Assembly (NCBI GenBank): GCA_903916205.1
Contig: CAIWVX010000162.1
Span: 1 to 9,743 of the forward strand
DNA length: 9,743 nt
Source: an uncultured beta proteobacterium
GTDB lineage: Bacteria; Pseudomonadota; Gammaproteobacteria; Burkholderiales; Rhodocyclaceae
Direction: 5' to 3'
In this document: piece by piece, positions 1-7,011 of the stretch
Layout of the letters: the number at the start of each line of letters is the position of its first letter
How positions within the stretch are numbered: the first letter of the stretch is position 1
Position numbers and translations under genes: made by a program
Notes under the pieces: generated by a model
Told to the model about the DNA's origin: nothing
The model's database searches: none
What the model saw: only the letters and a program-made list of their open reading frames with translations

Positions 1-652
1 CTAACGTTGCGACAAGAGCCGCAAGTGAAGTATTGAGGGTCGTTTCTCGGAGATTGCCCTCTTGAGTTACGTCGAGTAAACCAAACCATGAAAACCGATT
101 CCAGCGACTGCCAAGGCGATCAATAGTGTGCTCAAAAAGGCGTTTTCCCAAAGGTCGGTCGATAGAGCGACCAACGTACACCACGGTGTGGTGGTCATAA
201 AGAATATAAATGCCTTTCTGTTTGCCAAAATCAACCGGCTTGGATTGTGCCTGTTGTTTCCCATACATCTTTGGATCGTTACGCCACACAACAAGATCAC
301 GTTGCCAGTACATACCGAAAGCGTGAATGATTGAGTCAGATGATTCCGCGTCTATTTCGTCAATACTCACCCGCTTTTCTTGATTAGAAACGGGAGTTGA
401 TGCAGACAGAATTGCTGTTGCCGGTAATTCTTTGAGTGAGAATATGCCTTTACCAACGCGCATAAATGGCGATTTAACACCCTCATGTTTTATCGACGAT
501 GCCAGTTGTGCATTTACTGTTGCGGCAGGTGTCGCACCATCAGTCTCGTAGTAACCGCGAGTCAATATTTGTTCAGAAATTTCAGTGTAGTGCAGCGGAG
601 TCGATGACTCAGCAAGCACTTTTTTAATGGCTTCTTTCCACGATTTTTCCAC
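1..652 (-). CDS. HARE-HTH domain plus GIY-YIG nuclease domain protein (C-terminus beyond window)
   Basis: A reading frame opens at GTG 652-650 and stays open for 217 codons to the window edge. An in-frame TAG nine codons upstream and a GGAGGA site eight bases away fix this start. Residues 3-74 match the HARE-HTH winged-helix pattern: W5, AI at 8-9, PLHYTEI at 19-25, GATPAATV at 39-46 and FMRVGKGIFSL at 63-73. Residues 99-146 form a linker rich in W, F and Y (GMYWQRDLVVW at 113-123). Residues 147-217 are a GIY-YIG domain: GIY 147-149, YVG 159-161, catalytic-type R171 in GKRLFEH, then RWNRFSWFGLLDV at 183-195. The metal-binding Glu expected after ATL (215-217) is cut off, although the next codon begins with G, as a Glu codon would. 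By family knowledge, HARE-HTH domains are predicted DNA readers and GIY-YIG domains cut DNA. A modification-sensitive endonuclease is my inference. GC is lower than in the neighbours, which suggests transfer. The domain calls are firm; the role is not. Confidence 0.85.
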   Translation of the reverse strand, partial: MEKSWKEAIKKVLAESSTPLHYTEISEQILTRGYYETDGATPAATVNAQLASSIKHEGVKSPFMRVGKGIFSLKELPATAILSASTPVSNQEKRVSIDEIDAESSDSIIHAFGMYWQRDLVVWRNDPKMYGKQQAQSKPVDFGKQKGIYILYDHHTVVYVGRSIDRPLGKRLFEHTIDRLGSRWNRFSWFGLLDVTQEGNLRETTLNTSLAALVATL

Positions 653-793
653 TGACGGATTCCTCCGAAAAATCTACCCAATAAACTTCCCCGTCCCGAG
701 GGCCGTGCCTGAACGGCAAGAAAACCTGCTCCGGTACGCATCACGGGTCAGCGCGGCCACAAAGTCAAACGAATGGCTTCGAGTGAGCGCGAG
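653..793. other. 141-bp non-coding gap between the adenosyltransferase and the HARE-HTH gene
   Basis: Apart from the ribosome binding site at 661-666, I see no convincing promoter, terminator or short gene. The 141-bp length leaves room for a separate promoter, so the HARE-HTH gene need not share a transcript with the adenosyltransferase gene. One frame at 666-698 reads RDGEVYWVDFS, which resembles the start of MazF/PemK toxins, but it has no start codon of its own and nothing toxin-like follows. Confidence 0.5.
661..666 (-). promoter_or_regulatory. Shine-Dalgarno site of the HARE-HTH/GIY-YIG gene
   Basis: The minus strand reads GGAGGA here, eight bases before the GTG at 652. It is close to a perfect Shine-Dalgarno sequence. 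It is the main reason to accept a GTG start, because no ATG lies between the upstream in-frame TAG and this codon. Confidence 0.8.
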
Positions 794-1372
794 TCAAGCG
801 CCTGATGTACTCGTATCTGCCGCCTTGTTTTTGCCATGCACCCACAGCACGTCGCCCTGACCACCGGCTTGGTTGAGTGCTCGGCCGAGAATGAATAGCA
901 GGTCGGACAAGCGGTTAACGTATTTGCGGGCGAAGTCGGAAACGGACTCGCTGTTAGATAAATGCACAATGCGGCGTTCGACACGGCGACAGACGGTACG
1001 CGAAAGATGGGCCAGCGCCGCTGGACGAGTGCCGCCGGGCAGGATAAATTCTTTCAGTGGTTTGAGGCTGTCGTTAAATTCGGCGACCAGCGCTTCAAGG
1101 CGCAGGATGTGCGCTTCGCCGATGGCGCTATAGCCGGGAATGCAGAGTTCGCCGCCGAGGTCAAAGAGGTCGTGTTGAATGCTCAGCAAGGCGTCACGGA
1201 TGGCTGGCGGAAGTTCTTCGGCAAGCACCACACCGAGCGTGGAATTGAGTTCGTCAACTTCACCGATGGTATCAATGCGCAAACAGTCTTTGGTAACCCG
1301 TGAGCCGTCACCCAATCCAGTGGTTCCGGTATCGCCGGTGCGAGTAACTATTTTTGAAAGACGATTGCCCAT
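794..1372 (-). CDS. pduO: PduO-type ATP:cob(I)alamin adenosyltransferase
   Basis: This 192-residue cytoplasmic protein transfers the adenosyl group of ATP to reduced corrinoid, giving adenosylcobalamin, the cofactor of B12-dependent mutases, dehydratases and some reductases. The N-terminal ATP-binding motif is intact (TRTGDTGTTGLGDGSRVTKD, 10-29). It is followed by the GEVDELNS segment (37-44) and the helical R-RRVERRIV and YVNRLSDLLFILGR segments typical of PduO/MMAB enzymes. Length fits the family. The ATG at 1372 has a weak GGAA about eight bases upstream and directly precedes the conserved motif. No other cobalamin gene is visible, so it probably works in corrinoid salvage or as a stand-alone activator. 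The symbol denotes the protein family, not a propanediol operon. The alternative families CobA/BtuR and EutT have different N-termini. Confidence 0.93.
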   Translation of the reverse strand: MGNRLSKIVTRTGDTGTTGLGDGSRVTKDCLRIDTIGEVDELNSTLGVVLAEELPPAIRDALLSIQHDLFDLGGELCIPGYSAIGEAHILRLEALVAEFNDSLKPLKEFILPGGTRPAALAHLSRTVCRRVERRIVHLSNSESVSDFARKYVNRLSDLLFILGRALNQAGGQGDVLWVHGKNKAADTSTSGA

Positions 1373-1412
1373 AATTTAGTTCCAGACAAAAAAGTGATGC
1401 GGTTTGAGGACG

Positions 1413-1439
1413 TTGAAAAATTGAACGCGGATTTTTCAA
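1413..1439. repeat. Perfect 9-bp inverted repeat with 9-bp spacer, candidate operator
   Basis: TTGAAAAAT (1413-1421) and ATTTTTCAA (1431-1439) are exact reverse complements separated by nine bases. The site lies about 40 bp before the adenosyltransferase ATG, where a transcriptional regulator could bind. The arms are AT-rich, so a stable RNA hairpin is less likely than a dimeric protein site. The regulator is unknown. Confidence 0.5.
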
Positions 1440-1636
1440 GAAGTGGGCGAATAGCGTTTAACCCTTTGATGTAACTTTAATTAAGCCAATAAGGTTTGGT
1501 CAGAAGCCTAAACGAGACCGCTCATGCACAATTCTATCCTAACCCCGCTTAGTTTTCCCTCCCGTGACCGACTGACTACCCGTGCTTTCAATTGCACACA
1601 GCGTGCTAAGGTGACCGCACCGTAGATCATGGGCAT

Positions 1637-1650
1637 GAAGCGGCGGCTTC
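1637..1650 (-). terminator. Short hairpin just after xth, possible weak terminator
   Basis: GAAGC (1637-1641) and GCTTC (1646-1650) pair around a four-base loop, about 11 bases after the xth stop codon. There is no run of T after it on the minus strand, so it is not a canonical rho-independent terminator. The position alone suggests transcript end processing. Confidence 0.25.
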
Positions 1651-1661
1651 AAAATCCCAAA

Positions 1662-2438
1662 TTACGCCGTCAGAAGAGTCAGCTCTGCCGTTACGGGCGC
1701 GTGATCGGAGGGGCGTTCACGTTTGCGCATTTCGCGGTCAATCGTTGCGGCGGTGCACTGTTCTGCCAAGGGGGATGAAAGCAGGATGTGATCAATGCGT
1801 AAGCCTTGGTTTTTTTGAAAGCCGAGCATTCGGTAATCCCACCAAGAGAAACTTTTTTCGGCTTGTGTGAAGAGGCGGAAGCTGTCTTTTAGGCCGAGAG
1901 CGAGTAGGCGTTGGAAAGCCGCCCGCTCAGGGGCTGAACAGATCACTTGATCCGCCCAAGCCGCTGGATTATGCACGTCGCGGTCTTCTGGGGCGATATT
2001 GAAATCACCGGCAAGAACCAGTTTTGGGTGCTTTGCTAATTCTTCAGCCAGCCATTTTTCCAGCGCTTCAAGCCAAGCTAATTTATAGGTGTATTTCTCA
2101 CTATCGAGCGTTTGTCCGTTGGGGATGTAGGCGCAAATAATGCGCATCCCATTAACGCTGGCGGCGATAAGGCGTTTTTGTGGGTCGGGGAAATGCGGGT
2201 TGTTGTAAACGATGTCGCTGATGCCTGAGCGGGAGAGTAAAGCCACACCGTTGTAGGTTTTTTGCCCTAAGAAAACCACTTGATAGCCCGCCGTTTCAAT
2301 GGCTTGGCGAGGGAAATTAGGATCCTCAAGCTTGGTTTCTTGTAGGCAAACAATTTCCGGTTGCTGAACGTCCAACCATTCGAGCAGTTGGGGCAGGCGG
2401 ACTTTAAGCGAATTAACGTTCCATGCCGCAATCTTCAT
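1662..2438 (-). CDS. xth: Exodeoxyribonuclease III (AP endonuclease)
   Basis: This 258-residue enzyme of the exonuclease-endonuclease-phosphatase superfamily would act in base-excision repair, incising abasic sites and degrading DNA from 3' ends. Active-site landmarks are all present: N7 in WNVNS, metal-binding E34 in QETK, Y104 in the CAYIPNG segment, D145 and N147 in GDFN, SWWDYR in the substrate-facing loop, RIDHIL, and the catalytic D245-H246 pair in RPSDHAPV. Length is slightly shorter than E. coli ExoIII (268). The ATG at 2438 overlaps the prlC stop as ATGA, so translation is probably coupled to prlC. The family is clear. XthA and the closely related ExoA group cannot be separated by eye. 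Confidence 0.95.
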   Translation of the reverse strand: MKIAAWNVNSLKVRLPQLLEWLDVQQPEIVCLQETKLEDPNFPRQAIETAGYQVVFLGQKTYNGVALLSRSGISDIVYNNPHFPDPQKRLIAASVNGMRIICAYIPNGQTLDSEKYTYKLAWLEALEKWLAEELAKHPKLVLAGDFNIAPEDRDVHNPAAWADQVICSAPERAAFQRLLALGLKDSFRLFTQAEKSFSWWDYRMLGFQKNQGLRIDHILLSSPLAEQCTAATIDREMRKRERPSDHAPVTAELTLLTA

Positions 2439-4486
2439 TGGGTTAACACCGTTAAATCCATTCCGCTATGCCGGAGTAGGGCGTCGGGCTGTGGTTCACG
2501 ACCACGGAAAGCGCGGAAGCTGTCGAGTGCCGGACGGGTTCCGCCAACCGAAATAATTTCGTCAAGGAAGCGTTTGCCGGTGGCGGGATCAAACGGGTTG
2601 CCCGCTTCTTCAAAAGCCGCGTAACAATCCGCAGAAAGGACTTCGGCCCATTTGTAGCTGAAATAACCGGCACCATAACCGCCCGCAAAAATGTGCGAGA
2701 AGCTATTGGCGAAGCGATGCCAGGCCGGTGGGACAAGGACGGCCACTTCGCGGCGAACTTCGGCCAAGAGGTCGAGGACGCTTTGAGGCCCGGCGGGGTC
2801 AAAGTCTGCATGTAGGCGCAAATCAAAGAGTGAGAATTCGATCTGACGGATGGTTTGCATGCCACTGAGGAAGTTTTTGGCCGCCCGCATTTTGTCAAAC
2901 AGGGCGCGTGGAAGCGGCTCGCCGGTGTCTACATGAGCGGTCATTTCGGCCAATACCCGCCATTCCCAACAGTAGTTTTCCATAAATTGCGAGGGCAGCT
3001 CGACCGCATCCCATTCAACGCCGTGGATACCGGAGACGCCGAGTTCTTCAACCCGTGTTAGCAGGTGATGCAAGCCGTGACCGGTTTCATGGAAGAGTGT
3101 GATTACTTCGTCATGGGTGAAAGTGGCCGGTTTATTGCCGACCGCGCGGGAAAAATTACAATTGAGATAGGCAATCGGTTTCTGAATACCGTGAGCGGTG
3201 CGGCGCCGCGCCCGAGCCTCATCCATCCATGCGCCGCTACGCTTGGTGTCCCGCGCATAGAGGTCAAGGTAAAACTGGCCGACGAGTTCGCCCGACGGGG
3301 TTTCGATGCGGAAGAAACGCACATCCTCATGCCAAACCGGTGCTGTATCAGCTTTGAGACGAACCCCAAAAAGCGTTTCAACGACGTGAAAGAGACCGGC
3401 CAACACCTTGTCTTCGGTGAAATAGGATTTAACCTCTTGCTCGGAGAAGGCGTAACGAGCTTGCAACAGCTTTTCAGAAACATAGCTCACGTCCCACGCT
3501 TCGAGGGTGTCCAAACCCAGTGTTGTCTGGGCAAATTGGCGCAGTTCGGCGATGTCTTTTTCAGCAAAGGGTTTGGCCTTAACGGCCAAATCGCGCAGGA
3601 AAGCCAAGACGTGAGGCACGGATTCAGCCATTTTAGGCACCAGTGACACTTCGGCAAATGAGGCGTAACCCAGCATTTCGGCTTCCTCACGGCGTAATTC
3701 AAGAATGCGCTTGATGATCGGCGTGTTGTCCAGTGGTGTCGGGCCGAATTCTGCCGAGCGCGTGGCGTAGGCACGATACAGCGCTGCACGTAGGCGGCGA
3801 CTGTCGGCGTACTGCATGGTCGGCAGGTAGGACGGGATGTGCAGGGTGAATTTCCAGCCCGATTGACCGTCTTTTGCGGCGGCTTCGCTGGCCGCTTGAA
3901 TGACGTCAGCGGGCAGCCCGGAGAGTTCGCTTTCATCGGTCACAAATTCGGCAAAGGCGTTGGTGGCGTCGAGCAGATTTTCCGAGAATTTGGCCGAAAG
4001 GCTGGCGAGCTCTTCGCAAATGGCTTGGAATCGTGGCTTTCTATCTTCTGCAAGCTCCGCCCCAGAAAGTCGGAAATCGCGTATTTCGTTGTCTATGATT
4101 TTGCGCTGGGCGGGCGAAAGCGTGCTGTAGTGCGGGCTTTCGCGCAGGGCTTTGTATTTGGCGAAAAGCTTGAGATTCTGTCCGAGTTCAGCGTAAAAAC
4201 GGCTGACTTCGGGAAGCATGGCGTTATAGGCTTCGCGCCATTCAGCGATGTCATTGACCGAATGCAAGTGGCCGACAATGCCCCAAGCGCGTGAAAGGTA
4301 TTCAATGCTGTCGGCGAGGGGGGCCGCAAAGTCGTGCCAGTTAGCGCTTACTGACGTTACGGTCAGTCGTTCAATGAGCGCGCGATTTTGCTCAAGAATC
4401 TGACGCATGGCCGGTTGGACTTCCGCCGGTGTAATGGCGTCGAAACGTGGCAGGTCAGAGAAGTCGAGTAGGGCATAGGTTGTCAT
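2435..4486 (-). CDS. prlC: Oligopeptidase A, M3 family zinc metallopeptidase
   Basis: This 683-residue cytosolic peptidase degrades short peptides, including cleaved signal peptides. Length matches E. coli PrlC (680). The zinc site is intact: HETGH at 466-470 and the third ligand E496 in AVELPSQFMEN. The C-terminal block AGGYGAGYFSYKWAEVLSAD is a hallmark of the M3A thimet-oligopeptidase group. No signal peptide or membrane segment is seen. I chose ATG 4486 because MTTYALLDFSDLPRF aligns with the usual N-terminus of the family. A GTG at 4543 would add 19 residues with no family counterpart. No strong Shine-Dalgarno site precedes ATG 4486. The gene overlaps xth by four bases (ATGA) and is preceded by a 145-bp gap after purC. 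Confidence 0.95.
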   Translation of the reverse strand: MTTYALLDFSDLPRFDAITPAEVQPAMRQILEQNRALIERLTVTSVSANWHDFAAPLADSIEYLSRAWGIVGHLHSVNDIAEWREAYNAMLPEVSRFYAELGQNLKLFAKYKALRESPHYSTLSPAQRKIIDNEIRDFRLSGAELAEDRKPRFQAICEELASLSAKFSENLLDATNAFAEFVTDESELSGLPADVIQAASEAAAKDGQSGWKFTLHIPSYLPTMQYADSRRLRAALYRAYATRSAEFGPTPLDNTPIIKRILELRREEAEMLGYASFAEVSLVPKMAESVPHVLAFLRDLAVKAKPFAEKDIAELRQFAQTTLGLDTLEAWDVSYVSEKLLQARYAFSEQEVKSYFTEDKVLAGLFHVVETLFGVRLKADTAPVWHEDVRFFRIETPSGELVGQFYLDLYARDTKRSGAWMDEARARRRTAHGIQKPIAYLNCNFSRAVGNKPATFTHDEVITLFHETGHGLHHLLTRVEELGVSGIHGVEWDAVELPSQFMENYCWEWRVLAEMTAHVDTGEPLPRALFDKMRAAKNFLSGMQTIRQIEFSLFDLRLHADFDPAGPQSVLDLLAEVRREVAVLVPPAWHRFANSFSHIFAGGYGAGYFSYKWAEVLSADCYAAFEEAGNPFDPATGKRFLDEIISVGGTRPALDSFRAFRGREPQPDALLRHSGMDLTVLTQ

Positions 4487-4631
4487 GGGCGTTTTGTCGT
4501 TTAGAATTTTTTTGAAGGTGAATAGGCGGTTACATTTCACCACAGAGATTCCGTGGGTTTGCAGGGTACCCCTTGAAACAAGGTGCGGCCTCTACACTTT
4601 TGAAGCAGGTTTTTAATTTTCCTGCACGCTT
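4487..4631. other. 145-bp intergenic region between purC and prlC
   Basis: It contains two small inverted repeats: CCTTG/CAAGG around three bases (4571-4583) and the longer hairpin described at 4599-4636. No convincing sigma-70 promoter was recognised. The gap is large enough for one, so prlC-xth may form its own transcription unit. Confidence 0.4.
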
Positions 4632-4636
4632 TCAAA
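4599..4636 (-). terminator. Hairpin overlapping the purC stop, possible terminator
   Basis: GCAGG (4605-4609) pairs with CCTGC (4621-4625) across an 11-base AT-rich loop. The stem can be extended by TTTGAA (4599-4604) with TTCAAA (4631-4636), leaving a five-base bulge. The structure begins at the purC stop codon (4634-4632). It lacks a T run after the stem on the minus strand, so its role as a terminator is uncertain. Confidence 0.3.
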
Positions 4637-5570
4637 GAGCGAGCTTCTGTCCGGTCAATCGTTCGTAGGCTTCGATGTATTTGGCCTGGGTGCGAGCGAT
4701 TACTTCTTCTGGAAGCCTTGGGCCTGGTGCTTTCTTGTTCCAGGTCAGGGTTTCAAGGTGGTCGCGAACGTATTGCTTGTCAAACGACGGGGGATTGCCG
4801 CCGACGGCGTAGCGTGCCAGCGGCCAGAAGCGCGAGGAGTCGGGCGTAAGGGCCTCGTCGATCAAGTGCAGAGTGCCGAATTTGTCGATGCCGAATTCAA
4901 ATTTGGTATCGGCGATGATGATGCCGCGTATCAGCGCGAACTCAGCGGCGGCTGAATACAGGGCAATGGCCGCTGCACGGGCTTCAGCGGCCATTTGTGC
5001 GCCGTTTTTGCCGGTGCCGTAAAGCGTTTCGGAAAGCACGCTCGCGCAGTCACGCTGGGCGCGTTCAAACGAGATGTTTTCGTCGTGATCGCCTTGTTCG
5101 GCTTTGCTGGCTGGGGTAAAAATAGGCTCGGGAAGTTTTTCGGCCTGTTTTAGACCGACAGGGAGTTTGATGCCGCAAACCGCGCCTGTATTCTGGTAGT
5201 CCTGCCAACCGGAACCAATGAGGTAGCCGCGAACCACGGCTTCAATCGGCAGCGGTTTCAGCCGTTTAACGACCAATCCACGGCCACGCACTTGAGCACG
5301 CTCGTTGGCGCTAACGACCGATTCCGGGTCAATGCCGGTCAGTTGATTGGGCAGGATATGGGCCAGTTTGTCAAACCAGAAATTAGCCAGTTGCGTGAGC
5401 ACTTTGCCCTTGCCGGGAATCGGATCAGGTAGCACAACGTCAAAGGCCGAAAGTCGATCACTGGTGACGATCAATAACGAATCCGCATCAATGGCGTAAA
5501 TGTCGCGAACTTTGCCACGGCCAAGCAGCGGTAGGCTTTTAATGGATGATTCGTAGAGGGCTTGAGTCAT
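4632..5570 (-). CDS. purC: Phosphoribosylaminoimidazole-succinocarboxamide synthase (SAICAR synthase)
   Basis: This 312-residue enzyme joins CAIR and aspartate with ATP to form SAICAR in de novo purine synthesis. Visible landmarks are GRGKVRDIY near the N-terminus (17-25, nucleotide-binding), [32 protein letters not shown], the [14 protein letters not shown] segment in the substrate site, [11 protein letters not shown] and [13 protein letters not shown]. The length belongs to the longer, yeast-like PurC group rather than the roughly 240-residue E. coli type. ATG 5570 is chosen because the conserved domain starts 10-15 residues later. The frame remains open to 5801, but that part overlaps the DUF3422 gene and is not family-like. 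The Shine-Dalgarno site is weak (GGAT). The gene lies 43 bp after DUF3422 and is likely in one transcript with it. Confidence 0.95.
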   Translation of the reverse strand: MTQALYESSIKSLPLLGRGKVRDIYAIDADSLLIVTSDRLSAFDVVLPDPIPGKGKVLTQLANFWFDKLAHILPNQLTGIDPESVVSANERAQVRGRGLVVKRLKPLPIEAVVRGYLIGSGWQDYQNTGAVCGIKLPVGLKQAEKLPEPIFTPASKAEQGDHDENISFERAQRDCASVLSETLYGTGKNGAQMAAEARAAAIALYSAAAEFALIRGIIIADTKFEFGIDKFGTLHLIDEALTPDSSRFWPLARYAVGGNPPSFDKQYVRDHLETLTWNKKAPGPRLPEEVIARTQAKYIEAYERLTGQKLAL

Positions 5571-5613
5571 GGTTTTTAATCCGAAAAAAATAAATTGTCG
5601 GGGAGGAGGACGG

Positions 5614-6933
5614 TTAAAGCGGCCCTTCAGTTTCCTCGGAAAGGGCTTTGCGCATACGTTTGATGCCAAACAAAGCCAGCGTGGCGATAATTGGAATCGA
5701 GATGGCGGTGATGATTTCAGGGGAGAGTATCGGGAACAGATATTTGCTGCCTTTGCTGGTGTAATAAACCAACTGCGAGGCGTAATAGGTAATCGCTGCA
5801 ATCGAAAGCCCTTCGACGGTTTCTTGCAAGCGAAGTTGTACTTTGGCGCGATTATTCATTTGCGCCAGTAGTTCTTGATTTTGCCGTTCAAGTTCAATAT
5901 CGACCCGTGTTCGCAGCAGTTGGCTGTTACGCGCAACGCGCCCGGAAAGGTCAACCTGACGACTCGCCATAGCGGCACAGGTGTTCATGGCTGGGAGAAA
6001 GCGGCGTTGCATAAACTCGTGCAGCGTCGGGTAGCCCGGAACACGGATTTCGCGCAGTTCGTTGATGCGCTGTAAAACGAGGTTGTTGTAGGCCAAAGAC
6101 GCGCCGAAGCGAAACGTAGTGCGCGCCACCGAATGTTCAACCTCGGAGGCGATTTTCGAGAGATCGGCCAGCACCGCACGCTCATCTTCAGGCGAGTCGG
6201 CGCGCTCAATATGCCCCATCAACTCGGCCAGTCGGCCCTCGGCCTGATGCAGCCAGCGATTAACTTCAATGGCGATAGGATAACCAAGCAAGGCCATCAT
6301 CCGATAGGTTTCAATTTCGTAGATACGCTGAACGGCCCGGCCCGGCTGCCGACCCACCAAGCTGTCGTCGAGGATCAGAAAACGCGAAAAACCGTTGTCA
6401 AACATGAAGTCGGTAAAAATCCAAGCGGCTCCGTTAGCGATTCGTGAAACCACGGTTTGCCTTCCTGCCGTTGGCGATAGACCGGCGAGAACAGATTCGG
6501 GCGACATATCGGCCGTCGAGCGTAGTTCGATGTGCGTGGCGACAATGAGCTTGCCTGGAATAGCTGCAAACCAATCGGAAAGAATGGAATCAAAGGCGGT
6601 CGTGTCAGGATGCAAGGGTTCGCCAACAACCAAGGGGCGAAAGAAGGTGTAACTTGAATATTCGGTATGCGACTCCCAGCGCATCTTGAATGTCCCGGCG
6701 TCGAGCATCAGGTGGCTAGGCGAATTTTCAAGAAAGGTGCAGGTGCAGGTCTGACACAGACTCAACACGTTGTCACGTTCCTTCAAGGCGCTTAGGTCAT
6801 CGTGCTGAAAAGCCAGGTGTGAAACCAGCATCGGGCTGGCCAGCGGGATGGGCGCGCGCGCGTGGAATTCGTTGTTTAGGTGCTCTCTAAGCGGGTGCGG
6901 TGTGATGTCGGTAAGATTGAATCGAACGTGCAT
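5614..6933 (-). CDS. DUF3422 family membrane protein, function unknown
   Basis: This 439-residue protein carries the signature start of DUF3422 proteins: [14 protein letters not shown] at 13-26, shortly followed by a HLAFQHDD segment. The body is soluble, with an acidic and helical central part. Residues around 330-372 ([19 protein letters not shown] and following) look like a coiled coil. Two hydrophobic segments near the C-terminus (about 375-392 and 404-424) should anchor it in the inner membrane, with a short charged tail. The layout of a long N-terminal domain, a coiled coil and a paired C-terminal anchor suggests a membrane-tethered scaffold or sensor, but that is inference. No catalytic motif is recognised. 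ATG 6933 is preceded by CGGAA. It sits between fba and purC with no obvious functional link to either. Confidence 0.88.
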   Translation of the reverse strand: MHVRFNLTDITPHPLREHLNNEFHARAPIPLASPMLVSHLAFQHDDLSALKERDNVLSLCQTCTCTFLENSPSHLMLDAGTFKMRWESHTEYSSYTFFRPLVVGEPLHPDTTAFDSILSDWFAAIPGKLIVATHIELRSTADMSPESVLAGLSPTAGRQTVVSRIANGAAWIFTDFMFDNGFSRFLILDDSLVGRQPGRAVQRIYEIETYRMMALLGYPIAIEVNRWLHQAEGRLAELMGHIERADSPEDERAVLADLSKIASEVEHSVARTTFRFGASLAYNNLVLQRINELREIRVPGYPTLHEFMQRRFLPAMNTCAAMASRQVDLSGRVARNSQLLRTRVDIELERQNQELLAQMNNRAKVQLRLQETVEGLSIAAITYYASQLVYYTSKGSKYLFPILSPEIITAISIPIIATLALFGIKRMRKALSEETEGPL

Positions 6934-6950
6934 TTAAGTTCCGTAAAGGA

Positions 6951-6990
6951 GGCTTCGCCACCGACCTTAACTATTTGTCGGGGCGAAGCC
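6951..6990 (-). terminator. 14-bp intergenic hairpin after fba
   Basis: GGCTTCGCC (6951-6959) and GGCGAAGCC (6982-6990) are perfect complements. The pairing continues with CCGAC (6961-6965) and GTCGG (6977-6981) past a single bulged A at 6960, leaving an 11-base loop. It lies 21 bases after the fba stop and 18 bases before the DUF3422 ATG. On the minus strand only a short TCCTTTA follows, so termination would be partial at best. It could also stabilise the fba mRNA 3' end. Confidence 0.5.
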
Positions 6991-7011
6991 GTGCCGGGTT
7001 GTTGATCGCGA

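Larger units (their letters stand above)
1373..1661. other. 289-bp non-coding region upstream of the adenosyltransferase gene
   Basis: No open frame with coding character was found on either strand. The stretch holds an inverted repeat at 1413-1439, a direct repeat GTGACCG at 1564-1570 and 1611-1617, a minus-strand sequence resembling a sigma-54 promoter at 1593-1608, and a short hairpin at 1637-1650. I saw no B12-box sequence that would mark a cobalamin riboswitch, although that was judged by eye. The promoter of the adenosyltransferase gene probably lies here, but no clear -35/-10 pair stands out. Confidence 0.55.

Noticed and set aside
67..300. Hydrophobic 77-codon minus-strand frame that could look like a small membrane protein
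   Set aside because: It lies entirely inside the GIY-YIG coding region in another phase, so its hydrophobic look is a by-product of that gene.
666..698. Minus-strand frame reading RDGEVYWVDFS, similar to the start of MazF/PemK toxins
   Set aside because: There is no start codon in place, only about eleven residues look alike, and the frame runs into the HARE-HTH gene in a different phase without further toxin features. Chance resemblance is more likely than a gene remnant.
562..744. Sixty-codon minus-strand frame overlapping the start of the HARE-HTH gene
   Set aside because: It is an out-of-phase overlap. The HARE-HTH frame has recognisable domains and a strong ribosome binding site, while this one has neither.
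1373..1661. Cobalamin riboswitch before the adenosyltransferase gene
   Set aside because: No B12-box-like sequence or multi-stem leader pattern was found by eye. A covariance search with the cobalamin riboswitch model would settle it.
3065..3646. A 193-codon plus-strand open frame opposite prlC
   Set aside because: It is antisense to the zinc-site region of a clearly conserved peptidase and shows no family motif.
4487..4543. GTG-initiated 19-residue extension of prlC
   Set aside because: The extra residues have no counterpart in the oligopeptidase A family, while ATG 4486 gives the usual N-terminus.
5571..5801. Upstream extension of purC by 77 codons
   Set aside because: It overlaps the DUF3422 gene out of phase and lacks similarity to SAICAR synthases, whereas ATG 5570 gives the expected length.
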